Notes: generated by a model not told the origin, from the sequence alone. 64,000 bases of DNA from Niveispirillum cyanobacteriorum (GCF_002868735.1 NZ_CP025611.1:490501-554500), one strand, 5' to 3'; shown: positions 26,829 to 35,913, counted from the first letter of the stretch. Numbers and translations are program-made.

Positions 26829-27509
26829 TCAGCCGCGCTTGGGCAGGGGCTGGTCCAGGATGGACTGGCCGGTCTTGGCCCAGTCGGACACGAACGTGGC
26901 CAGACCCTTGTCGGTCAGCACATGATTGCCCAACTGACGGATGACGCTGGGCGGCATGGTGGCGACATGGGCGCCCATGCGCGCCGATTCCACGACATGG
27001 ATCGGGTTGCGCACCGACGCGACCAGCACTTCCGTGGTGAAGGCCGAGTAGTTGGAATAGATCTCGACGATTTCCTGGATCAGGTTCAGGCCGTTCTGGC
27101 CGATATCATCCAGACGACCCACGAAGGGGGAGATGAAGGCGGCGCCGGCCTTGGCGGCCAGGATGGCCTGTGCGGCGGAGAAGCACAGGGTCACATTGAC
27201 CATGGTGCCTTCATTGGCCAGCGTGCGGCAGACCTTCAGGCCGGCCGGGGTCAGCGGCACCTTGACGGCCACGTTCGGGGCGATCTGAGCCAGATAGCGG
27301 CCTTCCTTCAGCATCGTGTCGAAATCGGTGGCGGCCACTTCGGCACTGACCGGGCCTTCAACGACGTCGCAGATCTCGGCGATCAGTTCCACGAAGTTGC
27401 GACCGGCCTTGGCGACCAGCGACGGGTTGGTGGTGACGCCATCCAGCAGGCCGGTATCGGCCAGATCGCGGATTTCGGCGAGGTCGGCGGTATCGACGAA
27501 GAACTTCAT
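26829..27509 (-). CDS. Transaldolase / fructose-6-phosphate aldolase family
   Basis: 226 residues from [20 protein letters not shown], the short (TalC/FSA-type) form of the family. The Schiff-base lysine is in [13 protein letters not shown]. Other blocks are [26 protein letters not shown], the sequence [16 protein letters not shown] and ALATFVSDW. It either transfers dihydroxyacetone units in the pentose phosphate pathway or cleaves fructose-6-phosphate; sequence alone does not decide. A longer frame extending to 28025 is an artefact. The gene lies 59 bases upstream of DUF484-xerC on the same strand. Confidence 0.94.
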   Translation of the reverse strand: MKFFVDTADLAEIRDLADTGLLDGVTTNPSLVAKAGRNFVELIAEICDVVEGPVSAEVAATDFDTMLKEGRYLAQIAPNVAVKVPLTPAGLKVCRTLANEGTMVNVTLCFSAAQAILAAKAGAAFISPFVGRLDDIGQNGLNLIQEIVEIYSNYSAFTTEVLVASVRNPIHVVESARMGAHVATMPPSVIRQLGNHVLTDKGLATFVSDWAKTGQSILDQPLPKRG

Positions 27510-27740
27510 GGGAGCGGGTCCTGACGGGCGATGAAAGGGGCGTCCGGGCCGCACGCCCGAACATGCGCGGGAAACTACCAATATCCCGCCCCCGTCGCCA
27601 GCCTGGGCGGTCCCTGTTGCGCGCATGGGTGGGCGGCGATGGAGATTCTGACAAAAGCCGGGCCTGCCATCAAGGGCTTGTCCTTGGCAAGCGCCCGGTA
27701 CCCCCGTATTTTGTCGGCGAATGCTGGTGGAGAGATGACG

Positions 27741-28187
27741 ATGAGTGCGGCGGTACGGCTTCGGGCAGTGGATGCGGATGATCTCCGGGTGGTTTCCGCC
27801 CTGTTGCAGGACGCGATCATCTCCATCGCTGATCTGGCCTTTCTGCCCGAAGACCGGATGTTCGTCCTGATGGCCAGCCGGTACCAGTGGGAAGGCCCGG
27901 CGCCCGATGGCGGCCCCACGCCCGATGAAGGCGGGGAGGGGCCGACGCGCATCCGCTGCGCCGTTCGTTTCACGGGTGTTGAGAAGGTGAGACGGCGCGG
28001 GGTGGACCTGACCCGGCGCGGACAATTCCTGTCGCTGCTCGCCCTGGAGCCGTTGGAGGGAGCGCTGCTGCTGCGCCTGTCAGGTGACGCCGACATCCGG
28101 CTGGAGGGTGGCGCCATCGAATGCCGGATCGAGGACCAGGGCGAGCCTTGGCCTGCCTCCCGCCGTCCGGACCACCCCGTCGCCTGA
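27741..28187 (+). CDS. DUF2948 family protein
   Basis: 148 residues from [20 protein letters not shown]; the GGAG box (27729-27732) is spaced better for this ATG than for the one two codons earlier. The DUF2948 pattern is visible: [20 protein letters not shown], then ASRYQWE, the block [20 protein letters not shown] and a C-terminal [19 protein letters not shown]. The family is confined mainly to alphaproteobacteria and often lies next to hisD. Its function is unknown. It is divergent from the transaldolase. Confidence 0.85.
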   Translation: MSAAVRLRAVDADDLRVVSALLQDAIISIADLAFLPEDRMFVLMASRYQWEGPAPDGGPTPDEGGEGPTRIRCAVRFTGVEKVRRRGVDLTRRGQFLSLLALEPLEGALLLRLSGDADIRLEGGAIECRIEDQGEPWPASRRPDHPVA

Positions 28188-28225
28188 TCCGGGTCACTTG
28201 GCCTGACTGTGGCCGCTATGTGATA

Positions 28226-30748
28226 TCAGAACAGGCTGAGGATACGTTGCTGCTGCTGTGTCATCAGGCTGACCATGGTTGTTGCCAACTGGCGGCGAAG
28301 GTCGGCGGTCAGGACCTTAACGCTTTCATTATTTTCATCGGCAACGACCAGCTTGCGCGACCCATCCCGCAGCACCTCGGAAAACTCACTGGTGAAGTCG
28401 GCCCGGGTTTTCAGGATGTCCATATTCACATCCAGGCTGCGCAAGGAAGACATCAGACGGATATTGGCGCGCTCCAAGTCGTTGATGGCAAGGTTCACAT
28501 CGCTGCGATCGCGCCAGCCATTGGCCGCATTGTCGATGCCAAGCCCCAGCGGCCCGCTGCCAAGATTGACGGCCTTGATTTCCAAAGCACTGCTGCCATT
28601 GGCGTTCAGGTTGACCGTAAGGTCGTTCTCCGCGGTGCCAACACTGACTTGGTCGGTCGTCATGGTGGCTTTCTCCCCCAAAGAGATGCTGCGTACTGTC
28701 AGTTCTGCGGCCCGGCTGGCCGTGCTGTTCATGGCGGCGACGCGCCACGAATAATTGTTGGCGCCTGTGCTTGCATCGAACTGGATTTGGGCGCCGCTTG
28801 ATAATGTAAAGCCTGTCGGTCCCGCGGCATTGCCGATGGTCAGATTGTCGGTCACGCCGATGCTGCCATCCATGGCCGTATGTGTGACGGACACGGCCCG
28901 CAGGCCCAGGCCCCCGCTGTTGCTGGCACCGATGGAGACGCTGATATTGCTGTCGGTACCGATCCCCGACCATCCAGCCAGACTGTCGAAGCTGCTGGCA
29001 GCAGCCGTAGTGGCGTCATCGGCCACAGCGTAGCTGTTCAGCCCCACATGGACATCGATAAAGCGGCTGCCGGCGCCGCCACTCTTGTTAAACAGGCCGA
29101 TGGTGGCGCCGTCATTGACGCCGCCCGCAAGGCGGATAACCACGGGCTGACCATCGCCTTTATCGGCCACGGTGCCGTTGAAGCTTCCGCCTAGTCCGTC
29201 CGTGATGCTTACCGTACGGCGCCCGTTCGATACCGCGCCATAGGTCAGGGATAATTGTGCACTTTGCTGCCAACCCTCGGTGTAGGGGTTGGCGAACTCA
29301 CCAGCGTCGAAATCGCCATCGGCGATCGTGGTCAGGCCTCCGCTACCGGCACTACGGTTATAAAGAAACACCGCATTGGCTGTCTTCCCGGCCAGGGCAC
29401 CGGGTGCAACAACGATTTCACCTTTGCTGGCCAGCGGATTATTGCCCCCGATTGTCACAATTCCATGATTTGCATTGAGCTGCGACCACGTCTGTGCACC
29501 GCCGCCAACGCTGGTATATTGATTGAAAGCCACGGCACCGGCACCGAAGCCTGATCGGGCGACCTCCAGCTTGACGGCGGTATCCGCCAGATCTTCGGTT
29601 GTCGGACGACCAAGCTCAATGGCGCCCGTCAGTGACCCCAGGTCACCGGTAATCCCCCCGCTCGTCTCTGCTGCGCCCTGGATAGTCTTCGGGTCGATCT
29701 CTAGGCGGACAGTGCCAGCCGGAAACCGGAAGCTGTTCTCTCCGGCCTGAAGACGCATCGAAGTATCCTGCGTAGCGGCACTGCGCTCCAGCGTCACCCC
29801 CTCGTTATTGGTCACGCTGATGCTCAGGTCGACATCGCGGGTAAGGCTGGCTTTTTTGACCCCGCTTGCATCAAGCGCTTGCGCCATCATTTTGCCGTCA
29901 ATCAACAGATTGAGCTGCGCTCCGGAGTTGAAGCTGTGGCTGACGGCCAGTTTGTTGCCGGACTCTGCCAAGGCCTTCAGTTCAGATTGGCTGTAGCTGG
30001 TTGTCCAGCTTTCATCCCCGTCCAGCACGACCAGCTTTGCATCCCTTCCGGGCTTGCCGTAGAGTTCGAACTTGATATCGTCAAATCGGCCTTCGGTCGT
30101 GCTGTTGAGACCGGAGAGATTCAACTGTGCCAGACCGATTGTGTCCTGCACCCGCAACAGGTCGGTCGCGTCGGTGGAAATCGCGCCATTGCCGCTAACA
30201 GACACACGATAGCCGTTGGCCGATGTCACGCTGCTGATCGCGGCTTTTCCAATGCCGGTGATATTGCCGACATTGCTCACGCTTTTGTCGGTGGCGGCGA
30301 AGCTGGGGGGGCGGGACATCAGCAGGTTCTTGCCGCCATAGGAACTGTCTGACACAAACTTGTCGATCTGCCGCAGGATACCGTCAAATTGTTCGGCCAG
30401 TTCACGTCGCATGGATATGGCCGACGGGGTGTTATCCAGGGTAGCCAGCGTCACCGTGGTCAGGCCCCGCGCCTGATCCAGCAGGCCCTTGACCGACGTA
30501 ACGCCGGCACTGGCCGCCTGCACGGTTGAAATGGCTTGCGCCATTCCGGATTTCAGTCCGTCGAGATCACCCGCACGCTGGTTCAGCCCGCGCGACGCGA
30601 AAAACTGCTGCGGTCCCTGGATAGATGTATTGATTTTCAGCCCGCTGCCCAAGCGGGAAAGGGACGTTTCGCGGTCAGCCGTAAGGGTTTGCAGCATCGA
30701 TATCGTGCTGCGCAATGATGCCGGCATATTGACCGACATTTGCCCCAT
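28226..30748 (-). CDS. Very large flagellin
   Basis: 840 residues, about two to three times a usual flagellin. The conserved N-terminal domain (about 1-140: LRSTISMLQTLTADRETSLS, RLGSGLKINTSIQGP, then AISTVQAASAGVTSVKGLLD) and C-terminal domain (about 745-840: ANIRLMSSLRSLDVNMDILK, then ADLRRQLATTMVSLMTQQQQ and ILSLF) form the filament core. Between them lies about 600 residues of variable beta-rich, Gly/Ser/Thr-rich sequence that would be exposed on the filament surface. No other flagellar gene is adjacent, so it may be an accessory filament protein. The start could also be three codons later (MSVNMPAS). The plus-strand frames across it are shadows. Confidence 0.9.
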   Translation of the reverse strand: MGQMSVNMPASLRSTISMLQTLTADRETSLSRLGSGLKINTSIQGPQQFFASRGLNQRAGDLDGLKSGMAQAISTVQAASAGVTSVKGLLDQARGLTTVTLATLDNTPSAISMRRELAEQFDGILRQIDKFVSDSSYGGKNLLMSRPPSFAATDKSVSNVGNITGIGKAAISSVTSANGYRVSVSGNGAISTDATDLLRVQDTIGLAQLNLSGLNSTTEGRFDDIKFELYGKPGRDAKLVVLDGDESWTTSYSQSELKALAESGNKLAVSHSFNSGAQLNLLIDGKMMAQALDASGVKKASLTRDVDLSISVTNNEGVTLERSAATQDTSMRLQAGENSFRFPAGTVRLEIDPKTIQGAAETSGGITGDLGSLTGAIELGRPTTEDLADTAVKLEVARSGFGAGAVAFNQYTSVGGGAQTWSQLNANHGIVTIGGNNPLASKGEIVVAPGALAGKTANAVFLYNRSAGSGGLTTIADGDFDAGEFANPYTEGWQQSAQLSLTYGAVSNGRRTVSITDGLGGSFNGTVADKGDGQPVVIRLAGGVNDGATIGLFNKSGGAGSRFIDVHVGLNSYAVADDATTAAASSFDSLAGWSGIGTDSNISVSIGASNSGGLGLRAVSVTHTAMDGSIGVTDNLTIGNAAGPTGFTLSSGAQIQFDASTGANNYSWRVAAMNSTASRAAELTVRSISLGEKATMTTDQVSVGTAENDLTVNLNANGSSALEIKAVNLGSGPLGLGIDNAANGWRDRSDVNLAINDLERANIRLMSSLRSLDVNMDILKTRADFTSEFSEVLRDGSRKLVVADENNESVKVLTADLRRQLATTMVSLMTQQQQRILSLF

Positions 30749-30905
30749 CTTCCGTGCCCGCCTTTGGCCGACTTTTTGCCCCTCCGGCTTTCATTGGTGC
30801 TGAAAACCGGTGTCAACGGCGCGAGACTTTTTCCCATCAACGTTAACCACATATGTCTACCTAGAAGGTGGTAGTTTGTCCAGTGTCCGTCTTTAGGTCG
30901 CGCCC

Positions 30906-30938
30906 TGTCCGAAATCGGACACTGTTCGTTTCCGAACA
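30906..30938. promoter_or_regulatory. Two tandem palindromes, probable enhancer-binding-protein sites
   Basis: TGTCCGAAATCGGACA (30906-30921) and TGTTCGTTTCCGAACA (30923-30938) are perfect 6+6 palindromes with 4-base centres, set 17 bases apart. They end 44 bases before the sigma-54 promoter. Closely similar sites lie upstream of both peptide clusters at 51991 and 53018. They fit dimer sites for a sigma-54 activator. Confidence 0.75.
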
Positions 30939-30982
30939 ATCGCACAAATCGAACAATACATTGAAAATAAACAAAATTCTTA

Positions 30983-30998
30983 TTGGCACGCCCCTTGC
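30983..30998 (+). promoter_or_regulatory. Sigma-54 promoter of the peptide/exporter operon
   Basis: TTGGCACGCCCCTTGC is a perfect match to the -24 TTGGCACG and -12 TTGC elements with the required 4-base spacer. Transcription should start about 12 bases downstream, about 45 bases before the 47-residue peptide gene. Confidence 0.88.
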
Positions 30999-31054
30999 CA
31001 GTAGAAACCCGAAACGCCGGCGACGGGACCGACGGCAAGGGATGGGGATTGATC

Positions 31055-31198
31055 ATGCGTCAGGCGCAGCAGCAGTTGGAATTGATCACTGAAGGAACGG
31101 ACCTGATGGACCGGGTGGAGGACGCGGTTGTCAGCGTTAATCCGGACCTCTGGCTCGCCGGCCTGATGCTGGCCGTGCTGATCAACTGGCTGGCCTGA
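31055..31198 (+). CDS. 47-residue hydrophobic-tailed peptide heading the exporter operon
   Basis: Starts MRQAQQQLELITEGTDLMDR, with a purine-rich AAGGGATGGGGA box upstream. A polar, acidic N-terminal half of about 28 residues precedes a hydrophobic C-terminus (LWLAGLMLAVLINWLA). The stop lies 32 bases before the adaptor gene, and the sigma-54 promoter at 30983 should drive both. The layout (polar half, a D-x-M motif, hydrophobic tail of about 18 residues) resembles the 50-residue peptides at 51.5-52.8 kb, which share its promoter and activator-site type. It could be an exported peptide, a small regulator of the transporter, or a membrane microprotein. Family unknown. Confidence 0.7.
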   Translation: MRQAQQQLELITEGTDLMDRVEDAVVSVNPDLWLAGLMLAVLINWLA

Positions 31199-31230
31199 CC
31201 GGCACCAAACAAGGGTAGGGAGTGGGCATC

Positions 31231-32493
31231 ATGGCGATGGATCGCCGGATCGAGAAGACGGGTCTCCAGAAGCACAAGAAGGCCATTGCCGGGGCGGCCA
31301 TCGCCCTGCTGGTGGGGGCCGGCGGCCTTTATATGGCTTTCGGTGGTACGGGTGGGCAGACGGTGCGCGTGGCGGAAGATCGCCTGATCGTCTCCACCGT
31401 CAATCAGGGCCAGTTTGAGGATTTCATCCCCGTGCGCGGTTCGGTTGAACCGCTGACCAGCATCTTCCTGGACAGTGTTGAGGGTGGCCGTGTGGAACGC
31501 CGCTTCGCCGAGGCCGGGCAGTTCGTGAAGGCGGGCCAGCCCTTGCTGGAACTGACCAATACCGACTTGCAGCTGGAGGTGATCAGCCGTGAAGCGCAGG
31601 TGATCGAGCAGCTGAACCAACTGCGCACGGTGGAACTGAACCTGGAGGTCTCCCGCCTCAACAACCGCCAGGCGCTGGTGGAGGTGGAATACAAGCTGGT
31701 GCAGTTGAAGCGCACGCTGGACCGCCGCGCCGAACTGATCAAGACCAAGGCCATCAGTCAGGCGCAGTATGACGAGGCCCAGGACGAATATACCTACCTT
31801 CAGCGCCGCCGCGAGGTCCTGAAGGAGACACAGACCGTCACCGACCGCCTGCGCGATGAACAGTTCGGCAAGCTGAAGGAGAGCACCGGGAAATTGCAGG
31901 AGAACCTGGAATTTGCCCGCCGCAACCTGGACAACCTGATCGTCAAGGCGCCGGTCGACGGCCAGCTGACCTCGCTGGAGGCCGAAGTCGGCCAGAACAA
32001 GACGCGCGGTGAGCGTCTGGGCCGCATCGACCGGATGGACGGGTTCAAGGTGGTGGCGCAGGTCGATGAATTCTACCTGCCGCGTCTGGCCACAGGCCAG
32101 ACGGCGGAAGCCGCCATCGGGTCCGGCACTTACATGCTGCGCGTGGCCAAGATATTCCCGCAGGTGCGCGATGGTCAGTTCAAGGTCGAACTGGAATTCG
32201 CCAGCGAGGCGCCCAAGGACATCCGTCCGGGTCAGAGCCTGCAACTGCGTCTGAAGCTGGGTGACACGACCACGGCGCTGCTGATCCCCAACGGTGCCTT
32301 CTATCAGGATACGGGCGGGGCCTGGCTGTTCGTCGTCGGTTCCGACGGCAAATACGCCACCAAGCGCTCTGTGCAGTTGGGCCGCCGCAATGCCCAGGTG
32401 ATCGAGGTGAAAAGCGGTCTGGACAAGGGTGAACGGGTGGTCACGTCAGCCTATGGCGACATGATCCGCATGGACCGTATCCAGTTGAATTGA
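31231..32493 (+). CDS. Periplasmic adaptor (HlyD/MacA-type) of the ABC exporter
   Basis: 420 residues from MAMDRRIEKTGLQKHKK; the ATG at 31231 has a GGGAG box ten bases upstream, better than the GTG at 31222. One N-terminal membrane segment (about 20-42, AIAGAAIALLVGAGGLYMAF) is followed by a barrel-sandwich domain, a long helical hairpin (about 105-225, containing VIEQLNQLRTVELNLEVSRL and later RRREVLKETQTV), the second half of the sandwich (NLIVKAPVDGQLTSLEAEVG) and beta-barrel domains. MacA-type adaptors join an inner-membrane ABC pump to an outer-membrane channel. Genes for the pump follow at once; no TolC gene is in the window. Confidence 0.93.
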   Translation: MAMDRRIEKTGLQKHKKAIAGAAIALLVGAGGLYMAFGGTGGQTVRVAEDRLIVSTVNQGQFEDFIPVRGSVEPLTSIFLDSVEGGRVERRFAEAGQFVKAGQPLLELTNTDLQLEVISREAQVIEQLNQLRTVELNLEVSRLNNRQALVEVEYKLVQLKRTLDRRAELIKTKAISQAQYDEAQDEYTYLQRRREVLKETQTVTDRLRDEQFGKLKESTGKLQENLEFARRNLDNLIVKAPVDGQLTSLEAEVGQNKTRGERLGRIDRMDGFKVVAQVDEFYLPRLATGQTAEAAIGSGTYMLRVAKIFPQVRDGQFKVELEFASEAPKDIRPGQSLQLRLKLGDTTTALLIPNGAFYQDTGGAWLFVVGSDGKYATKRSVQLGRRNAQVIEVKSGLDKGERVVTSAYGDMIRMDRIQLN

Positions 32494-32534
32494 GGCTTGG
32501 TGCCGCCGGATGGCGGCGCCCGGCGTTTGACGGC
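32494..32534 (+). repeat. Structured intergenic repeat, short copy C
   Basis: Starts at the base after the adaptor stop. The GGAT-loop hairpin is GCCGCC/GGCGGC (32502-32507 with 32512-32517), and the end block reads CCCGGCGTTTGACGG. It matches the right half of copies A (13548) and B (33283). Confidence 0.6.
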
Positions 32535-32564
32535 AAACGAAGTCTTACAGGAAGGAACAAGGGA

Positions 32565-33245
32565 ATGTTGAAGCTGGTCGATCTGGTCAAGGCCTACCGC
32601 ACCGAGGAAGTGGAAACCACGGCGCTGAATTCGGTGAACATCCATGTTCGTGACGGCGAGTTTGTCGCCATCATGGGTCCGTCGGGCTGCGGCAAGTCCT
32701 CGCTGCTGAACATTGTCGGCATGCTGGATACGCCCAGCAGCGGCCAGTACTGGTTCAATGGCGAGGAAGTGTCGAAGTACGGGGAGCGCAAGCTGGCCGA
32801 TATCCGCAAGAAGAATATCGGTTTCATCTTCCAGAGCTTTAACCTGATCGACGAGCTGACGGTGTTCGAGAATGTCGAACTCGCCCTGCTCTATCACGAC
32901 ATCCCGGCGCGTGAACGCAAGGAACGCGTGAAGGCCGCCCTGGAGAAGGTGAATATCGGCCATCGCGAAAGCCACCTGCCGCAGCAGCTGTCCGGTGGTC
33001 AGCAGCAGCGTGTGGCCATCGCCCGCGCCGTCGTCGCCAAGCCCAAGATGCTGCTGGCGGACGAACCGACCGGTAACCTGGACAGCGCCAATGGCGACGA
33101 GGTCATGCGCATGCTGACCGACCTGAATGCCGAAGGCACGACCATCGTTATGGTCACCCACTCCATGCCGCACGCCCAGTATGCGACGCGCATCATCAAC
33201 CTGTTCGACGGACAGGTCGTGGCCGAGAACCTGCGCGCGGCCTGA
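32565..33245 (+). CDS. MacB/LolD-type ABC transporter ATPase
   Basis: 226 residues from MLKLVDLVKAYRTEEVETTA. All ABC motifs are intact: Walker A GPSGCGKSS, Q-loop FIFQSFNLIDELTVFENVEL, signature LSGGQQQRVAIARA, Walker B MLLADEPTGNLD, and the H-loop VTHSM. This subfamily (MacB, LolD, FtsE) powers mechanotransmission by FtsX-fold permeases rather than transport through a channel. It is the only ATPase for five permeases downstream, so it is presumably shared. It lies between two copies of the structured repeat. Confidence 0.95.
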   Translation: MLKLVDLVKAYRTEEVETTALNSVNIHVRDGEFVAIMGPSGCGKSSLLNIVGMLDTPSSGQYWFNGEEVSKYGERKLADIRKKNIGFIFQSFNLIDELTVFENVELALLYHDIPARERKERVKAALEKVNIGHRESHLPQQLSGGQQQRVAIARAVVAKPKMLLADEPTGNLDSANGDEVMRMLTDLNAEGTTIVMVTHSMPHAQYATRIINLFDGQVVAENLRAA

Positions 33246-33253
33246 GGACACTT

Positions 33254-33276
33254 CCCGATAAGTCCAGCTTGTCGGG
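33254..33276. repeat. Hairpin after the ATPase gene
   Basis: A 9-bp stem with one T-G pair (33254-33262 with 33268-33276), 8 bases after the stop, just before copy B of the structured repeat. Copy A has a different hairpin in the same place. Confidence 0.5.
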
Positions 33277-33282
33277 ACCTGT

Positions 33283-33362
33283 CACGGCGGCGACCGCCGC
33301 CGCGGCACCCCATGGTGCCGTGAGCCAAGCTGCCGGATGGCAGCGCCGGCGCTTGAGGCGCC
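33283..33362 (+). repeat. Structured intergenic repeat, copy B
   Basis: Same plan as copy A: a GGCGG/CCGCC hairpin near 33286-33300, a second hairpin 33303-33320 (CGGCACC/GGTGCCG, loop CCAT), the shared string GAGCCAAGC, the GGAT-loop hairpin 33329-33344 (GCTGCC/GGCAGC), and the block CGCCGGCGCTTGAGG. Stems differ from copy A but remain paired. Confidence 0.7.
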
Positions 33363-33386
33363 TGCAAGACCCCGGGGGGATCTGCC

Positions 33387-35870
33387 ATGTTGAAGAACTA
33401 TCTGATGGTTGCCCTGCGCAACCTGCTGAAACACAAGCTTTATTCGGCGATCAACGTCACGGGTCTGGCCGTGGGTCTGGCGACCTGCGTCCTGATCCTG
33501 CTATTCGTGCGCAACGAGACGTCCTACGATCGCTTCTTCACCGACAATGACCGCATCTATCAGGTGGCGTTCCGGGCCCAGTTGCCGGGCCGTCAGGTGG
33601 ATCATTTCGCTGCCTCCATGCTGCCCCTGGCCGCCGCCATGAAGGAAGGGTTGCCGGAAGTGGAGATGACGGCCCGGGTGATCCAGAACAGCGTCGTCAT
33701 CAAGCAGGGCGGCGAAAGCTTCTCTGAAACCGCCCGCGCCGTGGACCCCGACTTTTTCCGGATTTTCGACTTCACCTTCCTGCGCGGCGACCGCATGGCG
33801 GCCCTGGACGATCCCAACAGCATCGTCCTGACCGAAAGCATGGCGCGCAAATATTTCAAGGATCAGGACCCGCTGGGCCAGACCCTGGATATTGACGGTT
33901 CGGCCCCGGCCAAGGTGACGGGCGTCATCCCCGACATGCCGTCCAACACGCATTTCGATCTGGACATCATCCGCCCCTATGCGGCGGTGGCCCAGGCCAT
34001 GCGTGGTATCGAGACCAACTGGGGTGCCGTCTGCTGCGAAACCTATGTCCGCCTGAAGCCCGGTGTGGATGGCAAGGCGCTGAGCGACCGGATGCCCGCC
34101 TGGTTCAAGAATACGGCCCCGACGCTGAATTCCCCCACCGGCAATGTCGTGCTGGGTGAGATCTTCACGCCGCGCCTGCGCAATCTGAAGGACATCCATA
34201 CCGACCCGGTGATGACCTCTATGCGTCCGGCCACGTCTTATGCGGAGATCATCACCTTCGCGGCGGTGGCGGCCCTGGTCCTGGCCATTGCCTCGATCAA
34301 CTTCATGAACCTGGCCACGGCGCGGGCCACCCAGCGCGCCCGCGAGGTCAGCGTACGCAAGGTGGTGGGGGCGTCCCGCAGCCAGATCATCATGCAGTTC
34401 ATCGGTGAATCGCTGCTGTTGACCGTGATCGGTCTGGTTCTGTCCATCGCCTTGGTCGAACTGGCCCTGCCGGCCTATTCCGCCTTCCTGGACAAAAAGC
34501 TGAGCTTCAACCTGTTCACCGATCCGCTGCTGGGTCCGGCCCTGCTGGGGCTGGCGCTGGTGGTGGGTGTCGCGGGCGGTGCCTATCCGGCCTTCTTCCT
34601 GTCGGGTTTCAATCCGGCCCGCGTGCTGAAGGGCGCATCGTCCGGTGTCGGCGGTGGTTCGGGCCGGCTGCGCATGGCGCTGGTGGTGGTGCAGTTCGCC
34701 ATCTCCATCTCCCTGATGGTCGCCACCTCCGTGGTCTATGGTCAGCTTCTCTATGCCCAGAACAAGAATCTGGGGTTCGAGAAGGAAAACACCCTGGTCC
34801 TGCGCGGCTTCCCGCGTTCCGTCGATCAGGCCCGTCAGCAGACGCTGGTAGAGGCGCTGGCCAAGCTGGATGGGGTTGTCGCAGCGGCCGGCAGCAGCAG
34901 CACCCCCGGCGATGGCAGTGAGAACAACACCAATGTCCGCCTGCCGGGCGCCAACCCGGATCAGATGCTGGTCCTGCGTCAGGGTGGTGTTGATTGGGAC
35001 TTCGTGAAGGCGCTGGGCCTGCAACTGGTGGCTGGTCGTGAATTCGACCGCAACCGCCCCGCTGACCAGTTGCCGCCCCTGGCTGACCCGGCACAGGTGC
35101 CGGCTGGTGACACGGCGGCCCGCACCTATGCCGGCTCTGTCATGATCAATGAGGCTGCCGTAAAGCGTCTGGGCTTCGCCAGCAACGAGGATGCCATCGG
35201 CAAGCAGTTTGAGGTCGGGGCCGATGATGATGGCACGAACAAGCTGACCATCATCGGTGTCGTGGCGGATTTCCACTTCCGTTCCGTCCATGACCCGATC
35301 CCGCCGGCCCTGTTCGTCATCAACCGCGACCGTTTCTCCGACGTGCTGGTCCGTCTGAAGCCCGGCAACGTGCAGAAGACCCTGGTGGAGATCGAGCGGG
35401 TGTGGCGCGACATGTTCCCGAACCGTCCGCTGAACCGCGAATTCCTGGATGACCGTATCCAGGCCCAGTATGTGCGGGAGGCCAAGACCTCGCAGATGTT
35501 CGCCGCCTTCTCGGGTCTCGCCATCCTGATCGCCTGCTTGGGCCTGTTCGGTCTGGCCAGCTTCACGGCCGAACGCCGGACCAAGGAGATCGGCCTGCGC
35601 AAGGTGCTGGGCGCCAGCGTGATGGACATTGTCCGCCTGCTGGTCTGGCAGTTCTCCAAGCCGGTTCTGGTGGCAAACCTGATTGCCTGGCCCGTGGCCT
35701 GGTACTTCATGGATCAGTGGCTGAATGGCTTCAGCTTCCGCATCGACCTGAACCCGCTGCTGTTTGTGTCGGCCGGTGCGGTGGCGCTGCTGATCGCGTG
35801 GGCCACCGTCGGCCTGCACGCGGCCCGCGTGGCCCAGGCCAAGCCGGTGACGGCGCTGCGATACGAGTGA
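33387..35870 (+). CDS. MacB-like FtsX-fold ABC permease 1
   Basis: 827 residues from MLKNYLMVALRNLLKHKLYS. Two repeats of [periplasmic MacB-PCD domain + FtsX domain] with about eight membrane segments: about 20-42, 283-305, 335-360, 382-405, 430-452, 685-708, 738-758 and 775-798. The conserved coupling motif occurs twice (REVSVRKVVGASRSQII and KEIGLRKVLGASVMDIV). First of five tandem paralogues that share one ATPase. Its 3' 200 bases are almost identical to those of permease 2, indicating recent duplication or conversion. Exports or extracts an unknown, probably peptide or lipid-linked, substrate. Confidence 0.93.
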   Translation: MLKNYLMVALRNLLKHKLYSAINVTGLAVGLATCVLILLFVRNETSYDRFFTDNDRIYQVAFRAQLPGRQVDHFAASMLPLAAAMKEGLPEVEMTARVIQNSVVIKQGGESFSETARAVDPDFFRIFDFTFLRGDRMAALDDPNSIVLTESMARKYFKDQDPLGQTLDIDGSAPAKVTGVIPDMPSNTHFDLDIIRPYAAVAQAMRGIETNWGAVCCETYVRLKPGVDGKALSDRMPAWFKNTAPTLNSPTGNVVLGEIFTPRLRNLKDIHTDPVMTSMRPATSYAEIITFAAVAALVLAIASINFMNLATARATQRAREVSVRKVVGASRSQIIMQFIGESLLLTVIGLVLSIALVELALPAYSAFLDKKLSFNLFTDPLLGPALLGLALVVGVAGGAYPAFFLSGFNPARVLKGASSGVGGGSGRLRMALVVVQFAISISLMVATSVVYGQLLYAQNKNLGFEKENTLVLRGFPRSVDQARQQTLVEALAKLDGVVAAAGSSSTPGDGSENNTNVRLPGANPDQMLVLRQGGVDWDFVKALGLQLVAGREFDRNRPADQLPPLADPAQVPAGDTAARTYAGSVMINEAAVKRLGFASNEDAIGKQFEVGADDDGTNKLTIIGVVADFHFRSVHDPIPPALFVINRDRFSDVLVRLKPGNVQKTLVEIERVWRDMFPNRPLNREFLDDRIQAQYVREAKTSQMFAAFSGLAILIACLGLFGLASFTAERRTKEIGLRKVLGASVMDIVRLLVWQFSKPVLVANLIAWPVAWYFMDQWLNGFSFRIDLNPLLFVSAGAVALLIAWATVGLHAARVAQAKPVTALRYE

Positions 35871-35879
35871 GCGACTACC

Positions 35880-35913
35880 CCTTGCGGGTCCGGTGGGGAC
35901 CGGATCCGCAAGG
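35880..35913. repeat. Strong hairpin between permeases 1 and 2
   Basis: CCTTGCGG/CCGCAAGG (35880-35887 with 35906-35913) and TCCGGT/ACCGGA (35889-35894 with 35899-35904) form a 14-bp stem with a one-base mismatch. It begins 9 bases after the stop and has no U-tract. It may tune expression or mRNA stability within the operon. Confidence 0.6.

Noticed and set aside
26829-28025. 398-residue reading of the transaldolase
   Set aside because: The N-terminal 172 residues are antisense to the DUF2948 gene; the family starts at MKFFVDTAD.
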